From NCBI GenBank assembly GCA_000349905.1, contig KB722736.1:3050754-3114753 (forward strand): 64,000 bases of DNA, given 5' to 3'. Below the pieces are notes generated by a model. That model did no database searches and was not told the DNA's origin. It saw only the letters and a program-made list of their open reading frames with translations. The position numbers and the translations under genes are program-made. This stretch comes from Volvariella volvacea V23. Lineage: Eukaryota; Basidiomycota; Agaricomycetes; Agaricales; Pluteaceae. How positions within the stretch are numbered: the stretch's first letter is position 1; the number at the start of each line of letters is the position of its first letter. This document shows positions 24,550 to 35,175 of this stretch, piece by piece.

Positions 24550-27275
24550 CTAATGTTGTCTATTGCCCTGCCCACTGAGGCCATCTCTCTCACCTTCCGG
24601 ATGAGATGAACGTGCGCGAGGGAGTGATGGATACCGGAGGGACCTCGACGAATCTCTAGATTCCTCAGCATGCCGACTTGTTGGGCTGAGTAGGTGGGCT
24701 GTCGGAGTCACTGCTTCACGAAACGGGGCAACTTGAGTACTGGCCACTGGCATCGGTGTGCTTATACTCCCATGCTGATTTGGTGGCGGGGGGAATGTTA
24801 CTGGCTGGCGCGGATTCGGGCTATATTCGGGCAATCGCCTTGCTATGCGTTGATGTTGAGGGCTGAATGCTGCACCTCGTCCATGGCCTATCTCCGCATA
24901 GTTGAGGTCTGGTGTCAAAACACCAGTACTTCGCGTTGTCGAAACATCTTGATATGTACGAAAGAAACCTGCCCCATTAGACTGATTTGTTCCTGCACTC
25001 CGTGCAGAAGCCTCTTCGCCATGCGACGGGGATTGTAATCCTTCAATGATGGGCAGAGTATCTGCAGCACTTCTGCCGGATATGCCATTGCGCACTGAGC
25101 GTCTAGGAGGACCAGCGTTTGGTGTAGAATTTAGTAGCTGTGCAGTCAACCGAATGGAAGCCGCTTGAGGAATGGTCTGTGTCATCTCCGGAGGATGACT
25201 TGGGGGGGAATAACTTGATGTCATGGCAGGTCGGGTGGGTGGGTCACGGTGAACAATGAAATCATGCGGCTGTGGCTGTACTGGGTGTTGAGTGGGTGTG
25301 GGTATTATGCTCGGTGCAGCACGGGAAGGTGCCAAGCTGGATGAGTGCAAGAAACTCCGTCCCCGGCCATTCATATCCTCTTCCGCCTCGTTACCTGTTT
25401 CTGGGTCAGGCGTGTCATCGTCGTGATCTCCGGTATCGAAATCTTCCTCATATTCAGTATCATCGGTACCATTCATTTCAGTTATGCGATCAAACATCTC
25501 CGTCAAATAAGCTCGAAGCTGGGAAATGCCTTTGCCAGAGTACACACAAAAGGCCAATTGTTGGTTAGAATTAAAGTCCTGGGACAAGATGAGCTAATTG
25601 TGCAACATGACGGAGAAGCTACTAACCTTGGGAGGCTCACGGCAAAATTGTTGAAGGTCCCACTGTCGGAAAGCTGGAACTCCAGTAAGACTCAGGTGGG
25701 TAAGCTTATGAAGTTTCTGGAGCAAGAAATGGATTGCTATGATGGAAATTTGATCACAGTACGATAGGTGAATGCGCTCAAGGGTTGCATGGCGTTCGGC
25801 CAAGGAGTATATAGCTTCGTCCGTGAGATTGTTAACCCGTACGAGACCAATGCGCCGAAGCTTAGGTAACAAAGCTAGCTCGAAAACCGAAAGATCCGTC
25901 AAATTCTGGCAATCTGTGATATGTGAGTACAATGCGTATAAAATGGTGAGCACATAAGACTGAACTTACTTGCGAAATCAATGTACCTCAGGCGCGTACA
26001 GCTGCGCGCTAGCGTGCGCACAGAGCGATCCGTTATGTTGACGGCGTGCCCCAGGTGCAGGTAGTGAAGGTGTCTACCTAGCTGGCATATTGTCTCAACG
26101 GAGCTATCCGTTAATCGAGAACATTTGGATAGGACGAGATTGCGGATTTTGGGCGCATGTGAAATGATTCCCTCAATGGCATCGTCTGTGATGGCCGAAC
26201 AGGCGGTAAGGTCCAGCATACGTAGTTGATCGAAGGTACGCGAAATAATGAGTGGTGGAAGCTCGGTGGTGTTGGTCGGGGAAGGTCTTGAAGGGAAGGG
26301 ATTTAATGTATCTCTTGACATAAGTGGCTCCTGCCGCAATGGTGCTGGAAAGGCTGCGTCGGTCAACTCGGGGCAATGAGAAAGGCGCATCTCTCGCATA
26401 TGGGTGGAGTAAATCCAGATGTCCCGGACAGAAGTATTGGTTATACGCTGACAGTTGTTTAAGTCAATTTCGAGCAGCAGAGGGCAAGACTTGGCTAAGG
26501 CCGATACTGGCACATCAGTAAGCTCTTGCAGGCCGCTGAGTTTGACCCGACGAAGCAATGGACAACTATTTGCAAGGGCCATAACCCCAACATCAGTCAC
26601 GGCCTTACAGCCGGCCAAATTGATCCCCTGCAGTCTGCGTGCTGCTTGGGCAAGTCCGATGATAGCCTCATCATTGGTGCTGACGACGTTGCTGAGATCA
26701 ATAGCCACTAGGTTGGGGAAGGAAGGTAGGGTTCGCCTCAGGGCATCGGAGGACAGTAGCTCGCAATTGATGAGGGTCAATCGCTCGAGTCGCTCGCAGC
26801 CAACGAACGATCTGAAAATGTCGTCTGTCAAGTCGTGGCCAAGATTGAGGAAGTTGAGGCGACGAATGAACGTAGCATAGGCGAAGGTTTGGTGGCGAGT
26901 GATGAGAAGGGCGGCCATCTTCTTTAGTGTGGCGAATTTGGGGAAAGTGGGTCTGTGCCAAAGTAACTCCACTGTACATTCACACCATGTGCGAGAGACG
27001 CGGAGAGCGCTAAGTAAATCTCTGGGGGAATGAAGGTGCTTGAGGATGTGTATGAGAACTTCTGGGGGGAGATGAGACATCGGAGAGCAAGCAGGGGCGA
27101 TGCTTGCTGGATGATTGGATGGCTTTAGATTGGGACGGGGGGTAGACCAGAGGGCGGGGTTGACTGTAGGGTGGTTGTACAAAGGGGGGAAGGTGATGGA
27201 CTTGATGGTGTCTTCATCGTCGTTGTCGTCGGAGAGAGAAGTGTTGGAAGGCGCACTGTGTTTGTACATGGTCAT
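24550..27275 (-). CDS. GRR1: F-box/LRR protein, Grr1-like SCF substrate receptor
   Basis: Recruits phosphorylated targets (in yeast G1 cyclins and glucose-signalling proteins) to the SCF ubiquitin ligase through Skp1. After an acidic leader, the F-box is at about residues 65-110 (MSHLPPEVLIHILKHLHSPR, then LLSALRVSRTWCECTVELLW). Some 11-12 Cys-type LRRs follow (LTLINCELLSSDALRRTL, LQGINLAGCKAVTDVGVMAL, LRMLDLTACSAITDDAIEGI). Introns fall at IDFA|N and EPPK|DF. Beyond the LRRs is the motif FCVYSGKGISQLRAYLTEMF, then an acidic patch (TDDTEYEEDFDTGDHDDDT) and a long Pro/Ser-rich disordered tail ending GQGNRQH, TAG. The short paralogue at 9683-11238 matches only the LRR section. Diverges from the orphan gene 147 bases away. 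Confidence 0.9.
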
Positions 27276-27333
27276 GGTGGTAGCGGGTTGAGGCTGGGAA
27301 CAGCAGACGAGCCACGAACTCGATGATTATGAG

Positions 27334-27339
27334 CACGTG
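27334..27339. promoter_or_regulatory. CACGTG palindrome in the GRR1/orphan divergent promoter
   Basis: GAGCACGTGCTT, an E-box-type palindrome recognised by bHLH factors (Cbf1, Pho4 and relatives), lies between the two divergent start codons (27275 and 27422). The site is symmetric and well placed, but this is a single unverified word. Confidence 0.4.
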
Positions 27340-27421
27340 CTTCTCCACCCTCCCCTTCCAGTCCCTTTGTTCCACCACAGTAACCCTCCAGCTGCATCAG
27401 CACCATACTCGTCGCTCGTCC

Positions 27422-27954
27422 ATGTCTCAAAATCCCTCATTATCTCCTGTTTCATCGCCTCATATCGCCCTGGATGATGTGATAGCGCAATCCAATATGC
27501 CCCCTCCTGGCCCAGACTTCTTTGCCGCACGAAGGGCGTTGTGGTTGACCCCAAGGGCTCCAGTTCAGCGCCCAAATCCGCCACCGGAAGCCCTAAGCTC
27601 TCGCCAAAGACTGGAAGAGGTTCTCAGTGCCCCAGATGCTGTCTATAATGATCAAATCTGGAAATTGGGGGTAGACAGAGTATGGACTAGTTTAGCTGCA
27701 GGAGGCCGCCTTAAACAGCGATTGCCTCTCAGAGTGCTTGTACGTCAATATGTCTCAAGTTCCTTCCCTTTAGTCCGTTCACGTCCTCGATGGATAAGAT
27801 CAAAATCATTTTTGCTGCGTGGATCCGCGATCAGACCTGGCCTACTGGTGCCACGGTTCCGGAATCTGACGGCGAATCGCAGCATTATGAGCCACCACCC
27901 CCATCGTCGTTGAACCCTTCAGCCCTCCTCGATCCGGATACACTTTACACCTAG
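27422..27954 (+). CDS. Conserved-looking orphan, 157 aa
   Basis: Two exons, 27422-27739 and 27799-27954, join in frame across a 59-base GTACGT..GATAAG intron. The first possible acceptor (CTTTAG near 27772) leads straight to a stop, whereas the second gives IKIIFAAWIRDQTWP and an uninterrupted end, DPDTLYT, TAG. Visible features: a Pro-rich N-terminus, PPPGPDFFAARRALWL, a helical block LSSRQRLEEVLSAPDAVYND, then VWTSLAAGGRLKQRLPLRVL. There is no signal peptide or membrane helix. I do not recognise the family. An upstream in-frame start at 27329 is possible but would add a composition unlike the rest. Confidence 0.6.
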
Positions 27955-28156
27955 TAGGGGCGCACACGGTGGCGCACATATCCCATCCCAAAATCATGAT
28001 GGATATCACTTGGCACAATGCTGTAGTATACAGGGTTCTTCGCGTGGTACGATTGGGGAGTAGCTGTCTTGGATCTGCTGCTACACAATGAAGGGAAGGG
28101 CCCACCCAGCAATAGTAGCTCAGTTGATATAGTGGCGCGTTGTACCTCATAATACA

Positions 28157-28611
28157 TCATGTCCGCGATGGCGGTGATACCTGCACACTATCTGAGCATT
28201 ACAAGCCCAAGGAAAAGGGTCACTCCTTTTACTTACCAGGATAACGCCGTCACCTCTCACAAACAGCATATCCATCTTCCTTTTTGCAACCTAGATATGT
28301 ATGGAGTATGAACCAAGACAGCACTCGTCCTTACTCACGTTCACAGTGGCCGGACCGGCAGACGGATTTTCTGTGTCCACGAGCATGATGGTCTCTTCTA
28401 CGTCACTGAGGATGAGATTCATGTGTCCATCATATGCCTAGACAAGAAACCCAGTTGACATTTTCTTGTAACATAGCAAGCACCACTAGCTGCTCACATG
28501 TAAAATGCCTGTGAGCTCGCGGTCTCCTCTTAACTTGACATACACGCGCTCACTTAAGGACAACCGAATCAAGTCAAATGGCTCTTGAATGCCCGACGAA
28601 GAGTTGTCCAT
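28157..28611 (-). CDS. LSM3: U6 snRNA-associated Sm-like protein LSm3
   Basis: Component of the Lsm2-8 ring on U6 snRNA and the cytoplasmic Lsm1-7 decapping ring. The four-exon reading is [56 protein letters not shown], then [16 protein letters not shown] and VSPPSRT with TGA. Sm1 ([26 protein letters not shown]) and Sm2 (LFVRGDGVI) motifs are complete and place it specifically with LSm3. The N-terminus and length (about 95 residues) match the family. It diverges from U1-C with only 153 bases between start codons. Confidence 0.92.
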
Positions 28612-28666
28612 GAGTAGATAGCAAGATCTTTTGAATTAACGGTACTCGGTAGCCACCCCGCCGTTG

Positions 28667-28675
28667 GTCACGTGA
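28667..28675. promoter_or_regulatory. GTCACGTGA site (Cbf1/CDEI-like) in the LSM3/U1-C bidirectional promoter
   Basis: The full nonamer GTCACGTGA sits 56 bases from the LSM3 ATG and 90 bases from the U1-C ATG. This is the extended consensus for Cbf1-type bHLH factors in fungi. The tight gap leaves little other promoter sequence, so the site may serve both genes. Inference from the sequence only. Confidence 0.5.
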
Positions 28676-28764
28676 TACTTTGATTTTGAAACTCCGAAGT
28701 CCAGATGCTCGACGTTGACTCTTCCATTAAGCACCAACACTTGGCATCACACTCATTCTTCGCT

Positions 28765-29694
28765 ATGCCGGTAAGTAGTGCTAGAATTAGCTTGCTCTTC
28801 ATGGCGCTCACTTCTTCTCGTTTCCTCATCAGAAACACTATTGCGACTACTGTGATGTTTTCCTAACCCACGATTCAGCCTCAGGTGCGTGCAAAGTCCA
28901 ACGCCCCGTTGGCAGCCCACTGATGTATTCTCAGTTCGCAAGGCTCATAATAGTGGTCGAAACCACCTAGCAAATGTCAGAGATTATTATGCTTGTGCGT
29001 GTTATCTTTCGTTTTTTTTTTTTTTTTTTTTTTTTTTCCTTTTCCCTTGCGCTCAGCTTGACTTCAGCTCTTGGTCATGACAAGGCTCAAAGTATCATTG
29101 ATCAAATTACCTCACAATACGAATCAGGCGGCGGTCCACCCCCTGGTGGTTTCGGTTTTGGACCACAGCACCTAGGAGCCCCTCCCCCATCAAGCTTCGG
29201 AGGAGGCTTCCCTCCAATGGCCCCACCTGGATTTGGAGGACGTAAGTATCCTTGGTATTGCTATTGCTCGATATTAACGACCCCTAGCGAGACCACCTTT
29301 TCCTCCTGGTCCCGGTTTTCCTCCACTAGGACCGGGAGGTGCACCGCCATTCCCACCGCCGCCAGGCATGGGCCCACCACCACCAGGTGCGTTCCCAAAC
29401 GGTGTGTGCTCTAGTCCATTATTATTACTTGAATACTAACTTATTCCAGGCCCACCCCCTTTCCCACCCAATGGGCCACCTGGAACTGGTTTGCCCCCTT
29501 TTCCTCCAAATGGTCCGAATGGCCCAGGCTTCCCACCTGGCGGCAACTTTAACGGTCCACCGCCACCGCAAAATGGTCCACCTAACCCTAACGGCCCCGC
29601 CAACTCTAGCAGTAATGGACCTCCATCATCACAACCTTCATCAGGCCCTAGTATCCACCCCGATAGACTACGGATGATGGGCGGAGGGCGATAA
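28765..29694 (+). CDS. YHC1: U1 snRNP protein C
   Basis: Stabilises U1 snRNA pairing with 5' splice sites. The first coding exon is only six bases (ATG CCG, 28765-28770) before a GTAAGT donor. Exon 2 gives KHYCDYCDVFLTHDSAS, exon 3 VRKAHNSGRNHLANVRDYYA, so the U1-C zinc finger (Cys-x2-Cys with the H..H of HNSGRNH) is complete. The next intron carries a 26-T tract before its acceptor. Then LGHDKAQSIIDQITSQYES and a long Pro/Gly-rich tail of repeated PPFPP, NGPP and GPPGFGG words, ending RLRMMGGGR, TAA at 29692-29694. The tail is low complexity, so the internal splice sites between 29230 and 29460 are less certain. Confidence 0.9.
29012..29037 (+). repeat. 26-base poly-T homopolymer inside a U1-C intron
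   Basis: Twenty-six consecutive T residues lie between donor GTGCGT (from 28995) and acceptor GCTCAG near 29054. It acts as an extreme polypyrimidine tract and is likely to be length-variable between strains or miscounted by sequencing. Confidence 0.9.
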
Positions 29695-29931
29695 GTTGCT
29701 CTGATGTAATGCATTACACCCTTCCTCCTGTATCTTCTTAGCATCTGTAGTAATTGCACTTGCTCGTTCACTTTTGTGGAATGAAATAGAGATGTGACTG
29801 AGAGTGCATCCAAGAACCGCTGCAGAGAAGTCGCAAAATTTTGAGCAAACGTGTGTGACGGAGATAAGTTCCCAGGTCCGTGACCCTCAGTGTTGCAAAT
29901 TGTGATCCATCCTTCGTTCTCATCCTCACCA

Positions 29932-30528
29932 ATGTCTACCCAACCATTGCTCCAACGCACAGCGTCAAAGCGCATCGCCCTGCCCGTCCGAGTCGAGCCC
30001 AAGGTCTCCTTCGCCAACGAACGTACATTCTTGTCATGGTTGCATTTCACCGTTGTTCTTGGTGGTCTCGCTGTTGGTTTGCTCAACTTTGGGGACAAGG
30101 TATATCGCAAAAGCGTCATTGAAACCACAAAACAACTCAGTTTTACGTTTTTAGGTTGGTAAAATCAGTGCCGCCATGTTTTCTGCTGTGGGTGAGTGTG
30201 TTCTGGGTTGTCCGTTATCAAAACGTGCAACTTACTGTAGGCATTTTATGTAGCAATCGCCATCATGGTTTATGCACTATACACCTATCACTGGCGTGCA
30301 GCTTCTATTCGGCGTGGTGGACGAGGACCATATGATGACAGACTAGGTCCAGTGAGTTTAATGAACATAACATCATAGCTACTTCCATTGCTCATGGACC
30401 GCTGCAGACTGTATTGTGCATCGCCTTGCTTGGTACACATCCCACTTTCCGTCTGCCTCAAGATTTGCTAACCCTTTCCTACAGTGGCGATTATTGTCAA
30501 CTTTATCTTACGATTCTCAGAGCCTTAA
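29932..30528 (+). CDS. VTC1: Vacuolar transporter chaperone subunit Vtc1
   Basis: Membrane subunit of the VTC polyphosphate polymerase complex. Starts [20 protein letters not shown], then [20 protein letters not shown], the DUF202 signature with the first membrane helix ([14 protein letters not shown]). After splicing, the second helix is [18 protein letters not shown], followed by [20 protein letters not shown], and the third [19 protein letters not shown], ending SEP, TAA. Length and three-helix order match Vtc1 and exclude the longer SPX-bearing Vtc2-4. Four short introns. Upstream 29695-29931 is the U1-C 3' flank and the VTC1 promoter. Confidence 0.92.
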
Positions 30529-30754
30529 GTTGCTGACATCTCATCATTGCCTATCCCAGTCTTGTACTGGTATCACCTTGCCAATGTGTTGTTACGTACC
30601 GTGATCTATGTTGCAAGATACTCCAGTAGTCGAACAGATCATAAGCTTCTCGGACTTGGTCCTTCTCGCGCATACTACCACTTGTCCCATCCACCAAAAT
30701 GAACAGTATGTTCCCCAAAAAATTCGACCTGAGTGCAGTGTAATAATAATACCA

Positions 30755-32628
30755 TCAACCCCTCTTCTGCCGTTTCGTAACACCTCGTACAGTATTTGCT
30801 GAAGTATCAACGGATGATATGGACATTGATCGACGAGACTAGAACGACGCGTATGTTTTGTCACCGTCAGTTGGAACATCAACAGACTACTCACATGTTT
30901 CCGGCTTCGTGCCCCTGTACTTCTGGAGCTCACCACACTTGTTGCCCGACCATCGTCACCTTCCGCATCGGCGTCTGCAGTTTCATCGACGTCCACGTTA
31001 TCCCCATTGGTAGTTTCCCCATCTGCATCAGCATCACCGTCGAGGTCTTGGCTTTGCGTCATCTCCAGCCGCGTCTTCGCAATTCGTATATCAAAATCAA
31101 GTTTATCCGCAATTCGCTTATGATCTATTAGTGCTGTTGTCGCATCGACGAGCTCCTCTAGTAGTCGGCAGTTCTCTCGCGTTGGCATAACTAGCCGGCT
31201 GAGTGAAATGCCTAATTCTGCCAGTGCTTGGGTAACCTTGGGTGCAATAGCAGCCTTCGGAATAGGTAATTTATAAGAGCGCAAATAGGCAGGTTGGTGT
31301 GCTGCTTTAGTAGCTGTAGTTGCCGGATCAGTTCTGATAATGCAATGCATAGCATCTGGTAAAACAGATCAATGCGGATTCCTTTGCTGTTTTGGATACA
31401 TACCGGAGCCAGGATTTTTTATGGCAGGGGGTCGCTTGATAGCGGGACTTGGTGCAGAAATTGCGGAAGGTGTCGCTGGACTGTCCACATCCATGGCATT
31501 TCCTTTTGTTGTCTTCTTCTTCTTTACATCAATTGTAAGGCCGGCTATACCCTCGTCTTCCACTATATCTGGCAAACCAGAATCGATACCGGCTAGCAGA
31601 CGCAATAAATCCTCCCGGTCACGTTTGAATTTCCTTTCGTTTTGTTCTAACCGCTTGATTTCAATGTAAAGAGCCTCCTCTTCTGCGATATGTTCTGGAG
31701 TTCGATTTTCCAAGCTATTGATGTACTTCTTCCGTGTGACCTCCCGATCTTGGCCAACAATTATGGATTTTGTTACTTAAATAGAAGTAGCTAATGCTCA
31801 CCTTTATCAAATTGTAGACTCGCCATAAGCTGTGCTTTACTGGCATCATCCCCTGTCCATGGCCTGTCTCTGGTCAATTTCCTACACACACCGTAGTATC
31901 GGTCTTTGAGGTCCTGGAGCATCAGGAGTTAAGACACGAGGTTAGGATCCAGGACTGTAGCTCACCTCCATTGATCTTTCCACACTGCCCGGGTATGCGT
32001 AACGATCATGTATGACATACCACCGAATATCGTACTCTTGGACAATAGAGAATAAGTAGTCGGTCTCTTCTTTGGTCCAGTCCTTGTCTAGGATAAAATG
32101 AGACTTATCTCCCCAAGAGACACGAGAAACTACCTTGAAGCAGACGATTGTACTCGTCTTGTGAGTAGGTCCATGTGGTGGGTTGTATATTATACTTTGC
32201 AAAGGGATATTCTGGAGAACCATCAAACAGTGATCGTAGAGCTCCTATCACTGGCACATACCACTATTAGGATCCGTGGCGGCCTTAACCCAGTGGTAAA
32301 ACTCCAAGCTGTCAGTTCGTGCGATGTTCTTGAAGGCTCGCCGCTCCCTAGAGTCTGTGTTAAAGAGCATGTGTTTATTCTATTTCTGTGAGCCCTACCA
32401 TCTGACTTTACCACCCCCACCGAGATTTGGCTTCTGCTTGAGACGGGGTCTCGCAAGTTGGGCAGTGATGGAAGGAGCTGAAGGACCAATCAAAGAGTAG
32501 AGTTCCCGCGATATGCCTTCAGGCTTTCGCGCCGGTTGAGCTGCCTGTTTCTTTTGTGAAGTGCTTGTAGATGTAGAGGGTGTCTGTATTGAGAGCGCAC
32601 TGCGAACGTCTGCAGCAGATGCAGCCAT
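30755..32628 (-). CDS. SWC4: SWR1/NuA4 subunit Swc4 (DMAP1 homologue)
   Basis: Shared subunit of the SWR1 H2A.Z-exchange and NuA4 acetyltransferase complexes. Opens MAASAADVRSALSIQTPSTS, then EGISRELYSLIGPSAPSI and the FKNIARTDSLELYHWVKA block. The SANT/Myb-like domain reads DKDWTKEETDYLFSIVQEYD, then IRWYVIHDRYAYPG with SMEDLKDRYYGVCRKL. C-terminal parts are NRTPEHIAEEEALYIEIKRL (coiled coil), LRSYKLPIPKAAIAPKVTQA, and an acidic GDADADGETTNGDNVDVDE segment. The last exon is SRRSMSISSVDTSANTV, then KRQKRG, TGA at complement 30755-30757. Six or more introns. Diverges from the AAA gene with only 66 bases between the start codons. Confidence 0.9.
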
Positions 32629-32694
32629 AGCGGGGAGGGCAAGAAGGTCTGATCACATAATCAATTCGGACGGTGATTAGATGGACGTCATGCC

Positions 32695-34979
32695 ATGTTG
32701 CGCAGCAACTTAAGGCCTGTGACTGGTGGTGGTTATAACCAACCTTCGTCCATCCTTATGTCCTCACCTTACAACATTAACGATGACTCCTTTGTCAACG
32801 TTTGGGTTGACAAAGGGGATGATGCTCAACATGGGCATCATCCAAAGGATTTCTATGCTGCATGGAATGGCAAAGGTAGTAGCACAATCATGTCGTGGAA
32901 GTCCGGAAGCTAACAGCTACTACTATGCAATAGCCTCTGGCGAGTTCACTGATCATGTCCTCATTGGGTATGCCGTGCTAGCCCTCACTCCTTTATTTTC
33001 TACTGACTTATTGACACAGCGCCGATGCACTCCGTCGACTGTACCCCAAACACAATCTTGTCATGACCTCAGATTGGCAAATCAACATCCTCAGCTTCCC
33101 TGGCCTTCAAGCAGAGCCGCTGGAAAAAACTCCTATGATCACCAACCTCTTCTTCGTCCCCTTCGCTCGAAGGCTTGGTAAAGTTCCAGGAGTCCTGGTT
33201 GACCAGGTTCGCTTTGGAGCTTTTACTGTTACGTGGCAAGTATGTAGCATAAAGTCAATTGGCTTATATGAATGGTAATACCATAACCTACTACTAGGAA
33301 TACAGCTTCTTATTGTTCTGTGTCCTGGTAAGTGCCCAGCTGTCCAACCTACCGTCTGATCTCAGTAGCTGAATAGATTTCGAATGGGATAAGCTCATTC
33401 ATCCAATATTATCTCCTCCATGAAGGCTGGTGCATACAGAGACTATATTTGCAGTGAAAATCTGATATCCTTGCACAGGGCCTGAGGATCCTGCAAGATT
33501 GCTTTTATTGACTGTTGGTGCATGGGGTGGCCAGCTGCACGACGAAATCTGGGTTTATAATCAAGGATTTTGGTCGAAGGACCATGGCCTATGGACAGAA
33601 GTTCAAAAGGCTAATTGGGATGATGTTATTTTGAAAGAACCTTTCAAAAAAGCTCTGCAGAAGGATGTTTATGGATTCTTCTCCTCAGAGGAGGTTTACC
33701 GGAAATTAGCTATACCCTGGAAGGTGAATATTATTTTGTCTGTATGATCACTATTGCTCAAAGTCCCACCCGCTCTCTGGAATAGAGAGGTCTGATTCTC
33801 CATGGACCGCCAGGTAGATGCATACACTAGCTCACATTTGATATACATCGTTGACTGTATGTTAGGTAATGGAAAGACGATCAGTCTCAAGGCCATTATG
33901 AAAGCATGCGGTGACAAGGGCTTTGCACCTTTGTACGTTCGATCATTCCAAAGTAAGTTTCCACTCCACCAAAGGGACTAAAAGCTTATCGCATGGACCT
34001 TAGGTTGGAAGGGGGAGGAGGGTGCTATGGCCGAAGTCTTCGACAAAGCTCGTCAACTATCCCCATGCATCTTAGTCTTTGAAGATCTTGATAGTCTCAT
34101 CAATGACCGGAATAGGTCATTTTTCCTCAACCAAATGGATGGTCTCGAGAGCAATGACGGCCTTTTAATTATTGGCACAACCAATCACTTCGACCGCCTG
34201 GATCCTGGGTTGAGTACTCGCCCTAGTCGTTTCGATCGAAAATAGTACGCCTCATCTCACAAGGGCATGCATGTTGATGATTAATCCTTCTTCAGCTTGT
34301 TTAGTGATCCAGATTGCGATGAACGAGTACTTTACGCGAAATATTGGCAGGACAAACTCAAGGATAATGACGAGATTGAATATCCGGATACCCTTGTGTA
34401 TGAAGTAGCTGACACAACCGCAAGGTTTAGCTTTGCGTATTTGAAGGAGGCTTTGTAGGTCGCGTGCTTTCTTACAGCTTCGTCTACTGAAAGATGTCAA
34501 GCGTTTCATCCTTGGTAATTCTTGCAACATACGAGGGTACCAAACCTACCTTTACATCAGTCCTAAAGGACCAAATCAGCTCTCTCAGAAAGCAACTCGA
34601 CAAAGCCAACCACAATGCTATGCCAGGGGACCAGTCTCCAGGAGAACCGTCTGAGCGTAGCATAAAATCTTTGTTTGACTCGCTATCTGATGTTTCAGCA
34701 CGCAGCGAAAACAGACCGAGAGTTCCAAGAACAATGTCCAAGGATACCAGTGGAGGCTTTACCCCAACGCACGACCTAGACCACTTCCTACGAGAGCTTT
34801 CCAATAACTTGAAACCTGGAGTTAACCAGAAGATTTTTGACATCGCGCCCCCTGGCCCAAGTGTTCAAGCTCGAGTTCCGCCGTCTATCGAGTATCCCAG
34901 TCGCCCAGTCTTCCCTGATCCCTATATGTTTTTTGAACCAACTTTGTACCAACAGAGAACCGGGCCCTTCCCCAACTAA
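32695..34979 (+). CDS. AAA ATPase, Bcs1-like ATPase domain
   Basis: Uses ATP hydrolysis to remodel a partner protein; the partner is not evident. The N-terminal half (exons to about 33330) includes DFYAAWNGKASGEFTDHVL, MTSDWQINILSFPGLQAEPL and a hydrophobic stretch around FLLFCVL, perhaps one membrane helix. The AAA module begins at ALQKDVYGFFSSEEVYRKL, IPWK|RGLILHGPP|GNGKT (Walker A, split by an intron), Walker B CILVFEDLDSL, the sensor IIGTTNHFDRLDPGL and RPSRFDRK, followed by ARFSFAYLKEAF|VSSLVI. The tail is disordered and ends QQRTGPFPN, TAA. The start could be 32695 or 32758. The intron at 33426-33478 needs a GC donor. Not Bcs1 itself, since the Bcs1 import region is not visible. Confidence 0.75.
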
Positions 34980-35175
34980 TATGCCATGAGAAGGACATGT
35001 AGTGTATACCGTGCTGTCGCCCGCAGCAGTTTTGGTCGTGTGCAAGAAACCAATTCAATATAGTATGTGTGTGCCCCTGTTTGTGTGACTCGATCCGATT
35101 TTGGGTGAATATGGTAAAATCGTAGCACAACCATCTTAGTGACATCTGCCTTTCTCCCAGCCTCATTCCCCTTCA

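Noticed and set aside
28981..29056. Poly-T tract as a Pol III terminator or a retroposon poly-A tail
   Set aside because: It lies inside a well-defined intron of U1-C, has no duplicated flanks and no adjacent RNA gene or element.
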